A stretch of 64,000 bases of DNA from Cercis canadensis (GCA_003255065.1 QAOA01002523.1:43878-107877); one strand, 5' to 3'. Positions 36,131 to 48,379 are shown, counted from the first letter of the stretch. Program-made: numbers and translations. Notes: a model not told the origin generated them from the sequence alone.

Positions 36131-36483
36131 AATGATGATGAAAAGACAGGCAGCTGTTTTGGTTGCAACCTCTTCCTTGGCTGCATTTTATGATAGCCCA
36201 TATAATTACATACATATAGGCCAACATATCTTAAATTGTTTCTCCAATAATTGTTCTATGATTTGGACCCTCATAAGGGACTATACTAATAGAATTGTAT
36301 ACATATAGGACAATATCTTAATAGAGTAGTACTAAGATCATCCTCATGACTTGTAAATTTCGTGTTTGAACCTAGAGTCATAGCTAAAATATTAGAAAAA
36401 ATAAACACTAACAAGGTACATACCTCAATATCCTGAAAGAAAAAATAAATTATTTGACCAAATTAAGATTATATTATAGAAGC

Positions 36484-36602
36484 AAATACTTTAGAAATAC
36501 TTGCAGTCTTCTGCTTGGGTTTTTGGCCATCGTTAGCACTGNAAATACTTTAGAAATACTTGCAGTACCTTCTGCTTGGGTTTTTGGCCATCGTTAGCAC
36601 TG
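36484..36602. repeat. Assembly-type duplication around the N at 36542
   Basis: Bases 36484-36541 and 36543-36602 are the same sequence apart from a 2-base indel, with a single N between them. Confidence 0.85.
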
Positions 36603-36834
36603 TCACAGTATGAGGAATGATCTATGCCTTTCTAACGAACTTGTTTTTGTTTATTATTTGAGCTCGATGTGTTAGAAATGAATTGAAAATATAATGGTCC
36701 CAATCGTGCAATGTTTCTGGACGTGAAGGAGTTTATAATATAAGATGTTTATGGTCACTCCCTTTTATCCAAATACTTTTATTGTAACTGACTTGTGGGT
36801 TATATATTTAAATCTAAAGTTGTAGCCAAAAGTT

Positions 36835-36838
<4 letters not shown>

Positions 36839-36867
<29 letters not shown>
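36839..36867 (+). repeat. (TA)n microsatellite
   Basis: About 14 TA units just left of the MITE at 36885. Confidence 0.9.
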
Positions 36868-36869
<2 letters not shown>

Positions 36870-36884
36870 TTTTTAGTAATTTTG

Positions 36885-37063
36885 GGACCCGGATCCAGTC
36901 ATGTGACTTGAGTCAGGTTGCTCAAATTTGAGTCGTATATTCCATTAAAGTTCATCTGAACCATTAAAACACATTAACATTTAATAGTTGAGATGAACTT
37001 TAATGGAATGTACGGCTCAGATCTGAGCAACATGACTCAAGTCACATGACTGGATCCAAATCC
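36885..37063. mobile_element. Mutator-like MITE in the chlorophyllase 5' flank
   Basis: A 179-bp foldback element. Both ends read inward as GGA, three variable bases, then GGATCCAGTCATGTGACTTG; the paired arms are about 65 bases long with a loop near 36958-36990. Exact 9-bp direct repeats GTAATTTTG flank it (36876-36884 and 37064-37072), the target-site length of Mutator-like elements. It ends 238 bp before the chlorophyllase start codon. Confidence 0.8.
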
Positions 37064-37220
37064 GTAATTTTGATACTTAATCACTTGTGTTATTAGATGA
37101 ACAAGCAACAATCCCAAAAAGATGACGATGGCAAGAAACCCAAACATAATTGGGCCACAAGATGGACCCATGGTAGGCCTCAGACCCAGTTGAGTCCAGC
37201 AAAAAAATCTCTGTCGAAGA

Positions 37221-37227
37221 TATATAA
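37221..37227 (+). promoter_or_regulatory. TATA box of chlorophyllase gene
   Basis: TATATAAG lies 81 bases before the ATG at 37302, a normal TATA-to-start spacing for a plant gene. It is inferred from sequence and position only. Confidence 0.5.
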
Positions 37228-37301
37228 GGGCCACACCGCTTTGAGCTTTAGTCATCTAATTGTTGAGAAAAAGAAAAGTGGTAGCTCAAGTCCCGTTATT
37301 T

Positions 37302-39429
37302 ATGAGTTCATATTCGTCTACTTCTACACACACCAATGTCTTTGACACTGGGAAATTCAATCCAGGACAGCGAAGTGTGGAGTCTGGGACATGTAATTGT
37401 CCGTTTTAGTTTCTCTACCTTTGTGTTTAAGTTTCAACTATTTTTGTTAGATATAAAATTATTTATAAGTTTTCACGTAATAACTAAAATTTTTAGAGTT
37501 TTTAAGTTAAATCAATTTTTGACATAGTATCAGACCTTTTTTGATTAAGCAGTCAGAAGTTCAAATCATTTTGTTTATACTTTCTTAATTAAATTGAAAT
37601 TTTAACACATAATATAAATAGGTATGTGTTTTGTTCACGCTTCAAACTCAAAAGACTTTTGCGTGGTGGAAGGTGTTAGATATAAAACTATTCTTAGCTT
37701 AAGTATTTAGGTTGAATGAATTATTGACAATTTTGTTGTACGAGGCTCACTTCAATTCAATATGGCTAATTTTATTTACTTTTGTTCTCTGCAGCTGCAC
37801 CTCCAAAACCGCTTCTTATTGCAGCGCCAAATGAAGCTGGAGAATTCCCATTGCTATTGTTCCTCCATGGTTACATGCTTTTCAATTCATTTTACTCTCA
37901 GCTCATCCATCATATTGCTTCTCATGGCTTCATTGTCATCGCTCCTCAGGTTAGTAATAGTCCCATTTGGCTCTGCTGCTAAAAAATTGTTGCTAATTGC
38001 AACAAGACATTTTTTGAAAATCACTTCTGCAAGAAGCACTATTTGGGAAAAGCATATTGCCGTTTCTTCAACCTCACTGGCCCAAAAGATAAGAAAAGTT
38101 CCTTCACTTGCACATCACCGCTGATCTATCTTATTTTATCCGTTTAGATTGTTTTTTTTCCCGTCTTTGATGTTTGTTTGGACAAAGTTCCAATCTTCTA
38201 TCATTAGTATATGAGCAATTTGCAATGGGTAAAGTTATTTCTACAAACTCTACTTTTTTATACGAAAAGTAACCATTACCCATATGCAAATTCTTTTAAA
38301 ATTTTCATTTATTCTCCAAGAATTGATTCTAGAAAGAACTGATAGGAAGAAGCTACCTATAGCTCTTCTCGCGAAATCATGTTGCACACTTTACAAAGTT
38401 GTGGGTTACACTGTATAAGGCAGTAACTAGAGTGATTTGTGCCATACGAAGCAGTAAGTAGACAATGGTAAAAATTCTGAAATATGTCTAATCACACAGG
38501 CCCAAAATGATAGTCAATATTATCATAGTAATCAGTACTTGATTCTTACATACTATCGTTAAATTTTCTTACCATTTCATGTGAAGTTTGGGTTGTTGAT
38601 AGTTATTACAACACCGAATTGCTTTAATTTCCACTACATGGAAAAGTTGAGCTTTGGCATGACATGCTAATATCTCCTTATAGTTATCTCCCTTTTCCTA
38701 ACTTCTTCAAAGCAAAATACATGATATCATCTTCTTTGCACTTGACAGTTATATACATTTGCTGGACCTGATACAAGTGATGAGATTCACTCAGCAGCTG
38801 CAATAACAAATTGGCTATCTGAAGGGCTCTCTGGATTTCTTCCATCAAATGTAAAACCAAATTATAACAAGTTAGCACTTGCAGGCCATAGTCGCGGCGG
38901 CAAAACAGCGTTTTCTCTTGCTCTAAGAAAGTTAAACGTCAGCATAAATCTGAAGTTCTTGGCCTTGATAGGCGTTGACCCGGTTGATGGAGTGGACAGA
39001 GGAAAGCAAAACCATCCACCAATACTCACCTATGTTCCTCATTCATTTGATTTCGATATGGCAGCAATGGTTATTGGCACAGGATTAGGTGAAAAAAGGA
39101 ATCTACTACTGCTCCCTCCTGGTGCTCCTAAGGGTGTTAACCATGAGAACTTCTTCAATGAATGTCCTAAGCCTTCTTGGTATTTTGTAGCTAAGGATTA
39201 TGGTCATCTTGACATGCTTGATGATGATACCAAGGGAATTAGAGGGATATTAACTTATTTTCTCTGCGAGAGTGGAGAGTCAAGGAAACCTATGAGGAGG
39301 TTTGTTGGAGGAGTTATAGTGGCATTCCTCAAAGCTTACTTGCAAGGTGATCATGATGACTTAAAGGCTGTAAGAGACAGGCATGAAACTGTACCAGTGC
39401 AGCTGAAAACTGTAGAATGTTATGTGTGA
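37302..39429 (+). CDS. CLH: Chlorophyllase
   Basis: Chlorophyllase is a serine hydrolase that removes phytol from chlorophyll. Three exons: 37302-37392, 37795-37949 and 38749-39429, totalling 927 bases and 308 residues, phases 1 and 0. Exon 1 encodes MSSYSSTSTHTNVFDTGKF..VESGT, the family's usual FDTGK-type N-terminus; it is short and easily missed. Exon 2 has PPKPLL, LLLFLHGYMLFNSFYSQL and HGFIVIAPQ. Exon 3 carries the lipase box GHSRGG (Ser130), Asp159 in IGVDPVDG and His235 in AKDYGHLDMLDDDTKGIRG, the expected triad. C-terminal PMRRFVGG and VAFLKAYLQGD are conserved. No obvious plastid transit peptide, as in CLH2-like proteins. The gene sits between the two arms of the 4-kb duplication and has a MITE just upstream. 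Confidence 0.93.
37515..37700 (-). repeat. Inverted copy of the dispersed repeat in CLH intron 1
   Basis: On the minus strand the order of phrases (CGCAAAAGTCTTTTGAGTTT, then 'gatactatgtcaaa') matches the dispersed repeats at 1310, 34180 and 43010. It fills much of chlorophyllase intron 1. Confidence 0.5.
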
Positions 39430-39790
39430 AAAGCAGAAAGATAGCAACTATTTCCATGCTCATGTCATCTGAATCAAAGCTTAAATCATTTGCGCATGAT
39501 TCTGTCAAACAAAAGCATGGTTAAATTTAAATGCAGGTTTCATGAGCTTTACTAGGTTGGTAGATTGTTTTAGTATATGTCATGTCCCAGAAATTGTATT
39601 TGTTATGGTTCTCTGGCTGCTACATACTGCCAGATATAGATCAGTTCATATGATAAGATCTTATCAAGGATGAATCTGCCTATATGTAGATATGCTATTA
39701 ACAACTGTCAACCAGATGCAACATTTTGAGATCTTGAAGGATTATAAACGAAGTATAAACCCTTATATAACAGGCTAAAAGTTTAGAAAT

Positions 39791-40011
39791 TTAGTTGTTG
39801 TATTCATCGTAATCAAACCACAAGTTTAAAAGCAAATTTAAAGCTTCTTGGGTAGCTTCATCAACCAAAGTTACATCAGGCAATGAAATAGTAAACTTTG
39901 CAAAACAATGAGGAACTTTTTCAAGACCTTGCAATGCCCTATGATTTTTCCAAAATAGGAAGCTTCCAACTCATGCTTCTGGAGAGCATTAACAGCCTCA
40001 AAGGGAATGAA
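39791..40011 (-). pseudogene. Unrecognised gene remnant, frameshifted 3' end
   Basis: On the minus strand one frame (about 40011-39937) reads FEAVNALQKHELEASYFGKI. A second frame continues (39937-39794) with LEKVPHCFAKFTISLPDV and DEATQEALNLLLNLWFDYDE to a TAA at 39791-39793. The two runs have protein-like composition and join with a frame change at the GGGCATTGCAAGG site. I do not recognise the family. It lies about 360 bp downstream of chlorophyllase on the opposite strand and looks like the decayed C-terminal end of a gene. It could also be one exon of a live gene with a misread base. Confidence 0.4.
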
Positions 40012-41074
40012 TGATCATTCCCTGTAACTATGTCAAATTAAGAAGCTAGCCTACAAAGAACAATCCAATGGACAAAGCGTAAGCCAACACATTATGTAAT
40101 CTTGAATGAACGTTCACATAGCCCTTGGGTTGTGCCTGCCGTACTGACTCACTCATCATTCCTTATGCGTTAAATAGCATGGCAACACGTCTCGTATAGT
40201 CTAAGATTGCAGCGTTTCGATACAAGAAGGCACAGAAGAGAGATGCAGCGTTTGAATTGGTTATAATGAGGAAAAGACGAAATTTTATGGAATATTTGCT
40301 GGCCAAAAAAAAATTTAAGGAGTTTTGCAGAATGCAACTACTTACGTATCTAGTTATTTTTTTTTGGCCAGTACACCATAGAACAAAAACATCAACACAA
40401 ACCAAAATAGAACAAAATGAGAACAGTGCTATCAAACAGTCTATGTCCAAGCAGTACTAAAGTTGTTATTGAGTTTTATGTTCAAATCCAGAGCCATAGC
40501 AAAAAAAATAAAAAATCAACGAGCCCTATTGAGAAGCCATGATTAAGAGGCAGGGGGTCATGCAACCCAATCCATTGGACAGTGGCTCTTCTTGAAACCA
40601 TAGCAAGCTGATATTTATGTACTCACTAAATTTTTCGGTCTTTCTAATTTTTAGTGCTGTTACTATTTAAAATTAGTCATTTACACTTTATACTTTACAC
40701 TCATTCTCTCTTTTCTCCCTCTCTCTCCATCCATTCATTCTCTCCTCGTTCTTTCCATGTTAATTTTAAGTGACAACAACGCTAAAATCTCAGTAGTCAA
40801 TTCTATGGTAGGACGAAATTTTTTTCTCATGCCTTGGTGGGAATCCTCCTATTTATAAGAAACGGGTGCTTGGGTTAAATTTGTCTTGGGCCTTGTATGT
40901 TGTTGGGCTGGTCTTGTAAAGTATATCAATTAAAAAATAAAAAAAGTTTATATATTTTATCATATGTGTAATTTTGCTTACATATATTGATTATATCATA
41001 AATATGTATTTATAAAAATGTTAACTTATAATTTAATACTGCTAGAGATTATAAAAATTTCCTCTGCCCAAGAA
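40012..41074. other. Intergenic, no gene recognised
   Basis: AT-rich DNA. A short retroposon-like tail ('gttcaaatccagagccatagc' followed by an A run, about 40473-40510) resembles those near 36340-36400. No coding signal was seen. Confidence 0.45.
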
Positions 41075-42735
41075 TTTCCATAGATTTTTATATGCCCACT
41101 ATCTACATGAAATGAAATAATGATACTTGCACACTTACTAATATAATTTAAATAAAACAAGTTCACATATCTACATAAAAAGTTTCAAGATATTTTAAAA
41201 ATATTAAAAAAATAATTACAATGAATAATGTTATTCCTAAATAAATTTTTCATAAATGAAATGATATGTCTCATCTTGTAATAAAATCTAATATAACAAC
41301 ATCAAATATAGTGACAATCATCAGGTGTGGCTTAGTTAATAAATTGAGCTTAGTATGAAGCAAAACTTGAGATAGTGTCAGAAGTTTGAACCCCACTAAA
41401 AACAATAATAACTAGAATATGTCAAAATTCGAGTGAGAATTAGTCTTACACTAAAAGTGTGAATTTCTTAATGTATGGGCGAGGCTAATGTCAGGTTCCA
41501 TGTGCAAAATTCATGGGTGAATGATTAATAGTGCAAGGTGATCCTATATTATATACTATTCTTTATAAAAATCTTATATAACATTTATATAATATTAAAA
41601 CTTTACATTTCATATTTTTAAGCTTATTTTTCTTCAAATATATGTGGACTTTGGGTTTACAGGCTTGGCGTTGCCCATGGTTTGGGCCAAGTACGGGCTT
41701 TGTTGTTGGGCCTAAATTAGGTTGGGGTTGTTAAGCTTGGGCTTAAAGATTAAACCTAGAGGCCACATGGATCTTTGCCCAAGTCAAGTTGGTTCAATCC
41801 ATTAACAGCTTTGCTTGGTTGCCATATGCTAATTAATTTAAGAAGTGACTGAGATGCTGCATAAGCCCCTGCTCCCTTTTATTGTCATGGCCCATATAAC
41901 TTGAGAAAATGAAGGTGAATATATAGTGAGACTACATTTTTTGACATTAACTCTTTGATTTCTATGATCAAAAGAGATACCTTTAGACTCACAAGCAAGT
42001 CATTAACAAAACCTCAAGCTATTAAAGTTACTATATAAGTGCAATCATAAGCAAATCTGTGAGTCCTTGACATTAGGCCACCGCCCTCATTGTGACCTTC
42101 TTCAATCATCTTTAGCATCATCACAACAAGGAAAACCCCAAAGAACTTAGCTATATGCAAAAGAAGATGGATAAATGAACACGAAACAAGTTTAGAATCT
42201 AAGAGCCTTGGTAGAATACTTATATTTGTAGAAAGAGTCACATATAGTTAGTCAATTTTAGACTTTATTTGTTTAAAATTAGGGCTTGGCCCATATATAA
42301 CCATGCTTAGGCCTTAATTTTAAAGCCCATTTAAAATTCAAGCGTTTTGTACACTAACATGGTTTTTGTTCAGCTTTGTTTCTTAAAAAATTTCCTACTA
42401 TTTTCATTTCTATTCAATTTTTTGGAATTTTTTTAAATTAGTGTTTAATTCTAAATTAATAAAATAATAATAATCAGGATCGACTCCATATGAAACATCT
42501 TATAAGGCCCGCCTCAAGCTTGCAAAATTAGATTTTTAAATTTTTTGGGATTTTTGGTTCGGTCCAATTTTATTTGATTCAACAATGCTACAACTAATAT
42601 ATTTAACAACACCTCCTTTATCATAAAAATCAAGATATTTGATGTCAAAAGTTCATCCTAATCTTTTGATACTTCTTATTCCCTAGTAGCCTAGCACTTT
42701 TCGTTTCTTTATAACAAGAGAGAGGGAGAAAGAGA

Positions 42736-42770
42736 AAAAGAAAGAGAAAGAGAAAGAGAAAGAGAAAGAG
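42736..42770 (+). repeat. (GAAAGA)n microsatellite
   Basis: Five to six GAAAGA units, expanded relative to the homologous place in copy 1 of the duplication. Confidence 0.8.
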
Positions 42771-43429
42771 TCATATATATACGCTACTTCAGTCAGTCAC
42801 ATGCCGTTTAGTGTAATTCCAAGAAATTGAACATAGTAGACATCAAACTTTTAACCGTGGACCTATCCACACATCGCATGTTCACTTTATCAACCCGAAA
42901 TTTTTTTGAATTCACATTCTCATTTGGTAAAAAGGTATACCAAACATAGCCAAAATAATATTGCAATGTTTGTATAAGTTCTCTGTGAATTGAAGATGAT
43001 TAATTTAATAAATGAGGAAATTGTCAAAGAATCAATTCAACATAAAAGCTTAAACTGTTACGTGAATGCCCATGAATAGTTTTATATTTAACATGCCCCC
43101 ACACGCAAAAGCCCTTTAGACTTGAAGCGTAGACAAAACATAGGTCTACTTATACCATGTGCTGAAATTTTAATTTAACTTAAAAAAGTAGAGGCATAAA
43201 GATAAAGGCTCTGATACCATGTCAAATAACTAACTCAACTAAAAAACTTCAGCTATTAGGTGAAAGCCTATAAATAGATTTATATCTAATAGAAATCACG
43301 AAACCATTGTCTTGGGTTGAATCCTCCCCCATGCCTATCTTTTTTCCTTTTTTGTACTCTAAATATGCAAATTGTTTAGGCACATATGAGTGGAGGCCGA
43401 ATTGAATGTTTTCGCTTGGTACTATGTAC

Positions 43430-44484
43430 TAGTGTTTTAAAAATCAAACCGGACTGGGCGGTTCGATTAGTGCTTGATAAGAAAATTGGTTCAGTTCATG
43501 CCCCTGAACTGCTGTAGCGATTAAATCACCTGAAAATGGGTGGGAACTGCATGAACCAGCGCGAACTGGTCTGGTTTTACAAAAATTAGATGGCTTGGAA
43601 AATTGGCAAAAATGAAGAGAAAATTATCCATGCATGGATTCAAACCCTTTTCCATTGATCCAAAATCATGTTTTGCCACTTGGACATCTAAACTTTTGAG
43701 TATATTACCCCATATAAATATATTTATTAATAGAATAGTTAAGAAATTAATAGAAACAATATTTATTGGATTTGAACCTACTACCTCTTATTCAAAAAAA
43801 AAATTCACAGTCCAAACGAATAGGATAGCTCGAGACTTACATCTATTGTTGCTAAAAAAATATTTGTTAACTATTTAGTAGATTTATTTAATATTATATA
43901 TTTAAATATGTAAAAATTATAATACATAATCACACATTACATAGATTTTAACTTAAGACTTTTTACTAATTTCTTAAAATTATATAATTTTTTTTCTCTT
44001 GGTCTATTATGCACAATTTAATTAGTTTCTTGGTTATTTATTTATTTGTTTGGTTGATACTATGTGACTCTGTCTCTTTCTTTTTTTCTTGGTATTATTA
44101 TGTGATTAATTATTTTTATGTTCTCATTATCTAATTTTGCTATGTTAGAAATTATGAACTTGATTATATTGAGAGTATGTGAACTTGTAAGAGATGTTGG
44201 TTATTAGAACAATCTAATTTTGTTATGGGGCACCATTTTAAATTATGTGTATATAGATTAGGTTTTTATATCTTTTAATTTTTAGTTATTGAATCTTTAA
44301 GTTTGAGACTTTCACTTATGATTTAAGTTTGATGATTTGTACTTCATCCTTCATGTTTTCTTCTTTGTGAATTTTTAAGTTTGGAAAAAGTTTCAATTCA
44401 ATTGGTTCAACCAGCAGTCCACCAGTCCGACCGATTATTTTTTACCACACCAATTCGCTCACCGATCTGATTTTTAAAACATTG
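43430..44484. mobile_element. Non-autonomous hAT-like element, copy 2
   Basis: Homologue of the element at 34580-35632, with the same CTATGTAC target-site duplication on both sides (43422-43429 and 44485-44492). It was carried along by the segmental duplication and was not a second insertion. Confidence 0.75.
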
Positions 44485-45163
44485 CTATGTACAACCACTT
44501 GTTTTGGCAGTGTTACTTTTTAGTCAATGGCATTATTGTAGGTTGGTGAGAAGGTAGCTATGAAAGCCAAATAAATGTCTAAAATGCAACCAACAAATTA
44601 AATGGAGAAAATGATGATGATGATAAATCGATACAAAAATGTCAATGGATCATCAGAGTTTCTTCCTTAGGGTACCAACTTGTGAAATTTTTTTTCTAAA
44701 ATGCAAGCAACAAATTAAATGGAGAAAATGATGATGAAAAGACAGGCACCTGTTTTGGTTGCCACCTCTTCCTTGGCTGCATTTTATGATAGCCCATAGA
44801 ATTGTATACATATAGGCCAACATATCTTAAATTGTTTCTCCAATAATTGTTCTATGATTTGGACCCTCATAAGGGACTATACTAATAGAATTGTATACAT
44901 ATAGGACAATATCTTAAATTGTGTCTCCAATAATTGTTCTATAACTTGGACCCTCATAAGGGACTATACAAATTCTATTTGTCAGATTTAGATGACACCA
45001 ATTATGACTAGAAATTCGGTTATAAATTAATTTAATTGGGTCATAGGTTAGGTTCATGTCGTCCAATTCTTTAGACCATTACTGTCTCATTTAAGAAAAA
45101 TTTTATAGGGTTTCGGTAGCCTGCTCTATTAGGAACCTATCCAAGAATCTGCTTCACCAAGGC

Positions 45164-46305
45164 ATGAACTTCGAGTCTAATTCTTTATCTACAGCTGAAA
45201 CAGAACCAGAAGCAAGAATTGAGTCTCAGTCTGAACGAAAACCTCAATCTGTTCCTTCTGCAAAGCCAAAGAAATTTAAAGTGTTGGCTAGGAAAACAAC
45301 CTTAACTCCAAAGGCAAAAGCCCCAAAACCAAACAAATCTGCTTTTCTATTTGAAAATGCCTCTACTGAGGAGAACTTAAACAAGATGTATGCTAGCAAG
45401 TCAATAGCAGCTGGCAGCTTAATCCAATGGGAAACCACAAATTCCGCCTCCAAAGTAGTTGAGAAGTTGTTTGCCCAAATGGGCTGGTAGATGAACCTAT
45501 ACTATCAAAGGTAATCCGCTTGTTTTATGCTCATTTACGGCCTTTACAAGGTTCTGATTTTGGTATCATTTATCTGAAAACATTTGTGGCCGGTATTGAG
45601 ATTGTTCTAACTGAGAGGGTTTTGGCTAGCATGTTGAAAATGCATGTTACTGGGGATTCTAGATTTGTGCAAAAAGTTTGGCCTTCTGATTTAATTTCCT
45701 ATGAAGATGCAATGACATCAATTTGTGATTTTCTTAAGTACAGAGGCCAAGGAAGACCTCCCTCTATTCACTGTTTTGATCCTTTAACTAGGACTCTAGC
45801 TAAACTAGTCAAAACTCAATTGCTTCCCCAGATTGGTAGCCATAGTGACTTTTCAACACCTTATCTATATGTTCTTTATAACCTGAAGAACCAGTTGCCT
45901 CTTAACTTGCCAAGATTGATTCTGAGCAATATGGCTTCAATTGTCAAGGGAACTAGAATGAAAACTAGATTGCCATATGGCATGCTAGTTGCTAAAATCT
46001 GCAAGGCTTTCAAAGTGGACTTGTCCTAGTTTTCTACATATCCTTTCCTTATAATGCTAGTTCTCAAAAGGATACTTCCTGCAGCAAAACCAATTGGAGA
46101 TCCTTTTGAAAGTTCTCAGTCCACCCTAGCCAAAAGGCCTGCAATTGCAACACCCAGTTCTTCCAAACCTTCAAAGAACCAGAAAACTCAAGCCAATCTA
46201 GTCCTTCCTCCCAACAGGTTTATCATGTGGAATGAATTACTTCTATCAAACTTGAAGAATTGGCCAACCAAATTGGAAGGAGGCTCAAATACTTCTAGAC
46301 TTTAA
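45164..46305 (+). pseudogene. Decayed retroelement-type ORF (plant transposon protein domain)
   Basis: Three consecutive open segments (45164-45490, 45520-46029, 46054-46305) look like pieces of one protein. It has a Lys/Pro-rich N-terminal part (KPKKFKVLARKTTLTPKAKA), a globular part with PLQGSDFGIIYLKTF and LPYGMLVAKICKAFKVDL, and a Ser/Pro/Lys-rich C-terminal part. The globular part resembles the 'putative plant transposon protein' domain found in many plant retroelements. The first break is a simple frame change (QMGW-stop against QMGLVDEP). A purine-rich GGGGGAGAAA tract at about 48539 and LTR-like sequence downstream fit an LTR retroelement split by the CACTA insertion. No reverse transcriptase of this element is in the window. 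Confidence 0.55.
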
Positions 46306-46527
46306 GTTTTGACTGCTCTGCTCGCTTGGCTATAGCTGAGAAAGAGTTGGCTCTCACTAAGAAAGAACTGGCAGCTCTTCAAGCTTTTAAACCTTCAAAA
46401 TCTTAGGATCATATTTCTAACTTTCTTTTTTAAAGTTTCAGTTGTGTATGTAGTTAACTTGGCTATTCTTCAACCTTTTGTGTTGTTTCTTTATTTTTTC
46501 ATCTCATGCCTCATGCATATGTTCGTA

Positions 46528-48379
46528 CACTACAAGAAAATAGACGATTTCTCCCGAAAATTTTTTCCCGCCAGAAAATTCCATGAAAAAATTGAATTTT
46601 TGATGAAATTTTTTCACGAAAAAATTTTCCTGAGAATTTCTAGCAGATTTTACCATGGAAATTTTTTCCACTAGAAAATTTGGTCAGAAATTCCATGAAA
46701 AAATTTCATCATAAATTGAATTTTTCGGTGAGAAATTCCGTGAGAATTCTGTGTGAAATAAAAGACACAATTTCACTAAAGTTAAAATTTGGGTTTCAAA
46801 ATTTCTCATGACTCGTTATCCGTGAGAAATTTGTAATGTTATAACCTATTCGAGCCCTATTTCCTCTTTTCATTTCATCAAGTTTTCACTATTCTCTCTT
46901 CTCCTTCCCTATCTCCTCCACCTATCTTCCTTTCCTCATCTCTCCACATCGTATAGCTCCCTCTCTCAATCTCTCCCATCTCACTCCAAACATCTCTCAT
47001 ACTCCTTCATTCACCATAAATTTCTTCCATCTACATTCCCCATTTACCTTCATACCCACATTCAAGCTCCAAGGCATACACTTCCATCCATGGCAATAAT
47101 GGGTTCTATCTTGTTCAACAACTTGTAAGTACCCTTTGCTTTTAATTGATGAAATTCTCCTTCTACATTGTCTTGGACTATTGTTTGTGTATGATCTTTG
47201 GCCATTTGGAGGGATAAAACAACCACTTGAAGGGTACAGATTATGTTTAGCACAAATTTCCTACAAGGTGTTTGATGAAATTCCCCAAAGACAACCACTA
47301 GTCAAATTCCGTCACCTCCTAGTCTAGAGGATCTCTTTTTGCATGGTGACTCATTCGAGGTAACTTGCATGACCAAATGAAGTTTATCTTTGAAAAATGC
47401 AAAGTGTCAATCCTTGCAAGGGTGATGCTCTCCTATCTTGGCTACATTCTGCTTGCTAAGATTTGGGCAGCTTTCATGCCCCTTTGAAGCGCGACTTTGG
47501 GACATAGCTGAGCGCTCCCCATGTGCATGTTGACATCCCCCCTTGGCACTACTTTTTCTCATTGCTAAATATTATGGTGATTAGGTTTGAATTGTTTGTC
47601 CTTACTTGATTTATGCTTTTGTGGACCATTCTCATATGCTTATATGTGGTCCTGAGTAGGCACTTGCCCAAGGATAAGCTTGGAAAAAGGCACCAACAAG
47701 GCAATTAAGAAGTTAGGGAAAAGGCACCAGGAGCATATTATTGCAGCTTATGCTAAAGGCAATTTTGTCAACTTTATACTAGATCCTAGGAAAAATCAAT
47801 TATAGGGCAGAATAGCTAGAAAATTATCTCTATATTTGTTTATTTTGTTAGAATTTTTCTATTTTGTTCTAACTCTAGGGTTGAGGAATTTTATTACTTT
47901 AGAGTTAATTTCTTATAGTAATCACTNTTCCGGTGGAGCGGTGAAATTTGAGTTAGTTTCTTTTAGATTGTAGAATGTGTAGAGTCTAATATCAAACTTT
48001 GTAAAGTTTGTTTAAATGTGATAATATATGATTTTTTGTTAACTTTTCTTTGAATTTTTGTTTTCTCTTTTTTGTAATTTCTTTAGTATTGATATATAAG
48101 AAATCAACAAAAAAAAAAAACTTGAGGAATTTCTCATGGACAAAAATCCGTGAGAAATTCTGAGATAATTTTTTTTTTTTCAATATTTCTCACGCCAAAA
48201 GTAAGTTCGTGAGAAAGTTTCTCAGAGAACGGAATTATGTGAGAAATTAGGTTTGTCACATGGGTTTTTCTCGCGCCCTAAAATCTATGAGAAATTTCGA
48301 TAGAAACTTGTTTCTTACGGAATTTTGGGTCTTTTCTCATGGATTTTGTCCTTGAGAAAATGCCTGTTTTCTTGTTGTG
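46528..48379 (+). mobile_element. CACTA (En/Spm) non-autonomous element 1
   Basis: The left end is CACTACAAGAAAATAGAC and the right end (reverse complement) CACAACAAGAAAACAGGC. Many short subterminal copies of a GAGAAATTT/AAATTTCTC-like word occur in both orientations, as in CACTA elements. Flanking triplets GTA and ATA are an imperfect 3-bp target-site duplication. The 1852-bp interior has no transposase. A pyrimidine-rich stretch at 46860-47085 leads to ATGGCAATAATGGG and a GTAAGT donor (47090-47134), possibly the remains of a first exon. It interrupts the retroelement remnant. Confidence 0.75.

Larger units (their letters stand above)
32245..36322 (+). repeat. Segmental duplication, copy 1 (upstream of chlorophyllase)
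   Basis: From 'tttccatagattttta' (32245) to 'caatatctta' (36322) the sequence is collinear with 41075-44919 and nearly identical over long stretches, with small indels. It begins about 50 bases from the cyanase start and ends about 1 kb before the chlorophyllase ATG. Contents: AT-rich DNA, the AAAGCCCTTT-type dispersed repeat (34180-34460), a hAT-like element (34580-35632) and a minisatellite. No convincing gene was found in it. Confidence 0.85.
41075..44919 (+). repeat. Segmental duplication, copy 2
   Basis: Collinear with 32245-36322. Differences include a shorter minisatellite, a local (GAAAGA)n expansion at about 42736-42770 where copy 1 has only short GA runs (33897-33919), and scattered indels. 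Just beyond the end, a segment of about 95 bases ('ctccaataattgttctata') is repeated in tandem up to about 44967. No gene was recognised in it. Confidence 0.85.

Noticed and set aside
40163-40460. Overlapping open frames on both strands downstream of chlorophyllase
   Set aside because: No recognisable protein features. Unlike the remnant at 39791-40011, the composition is that of random AT-rich DNA.
32245-44919. The two 4-kb arms as LTRs of one giant retroelement
   Set aside because: The ends are not TG..CA, no primer-binding site or polypurine tract adjoins them, and the DNA between them holds a normal intron-bearing chlorophyllase gene.
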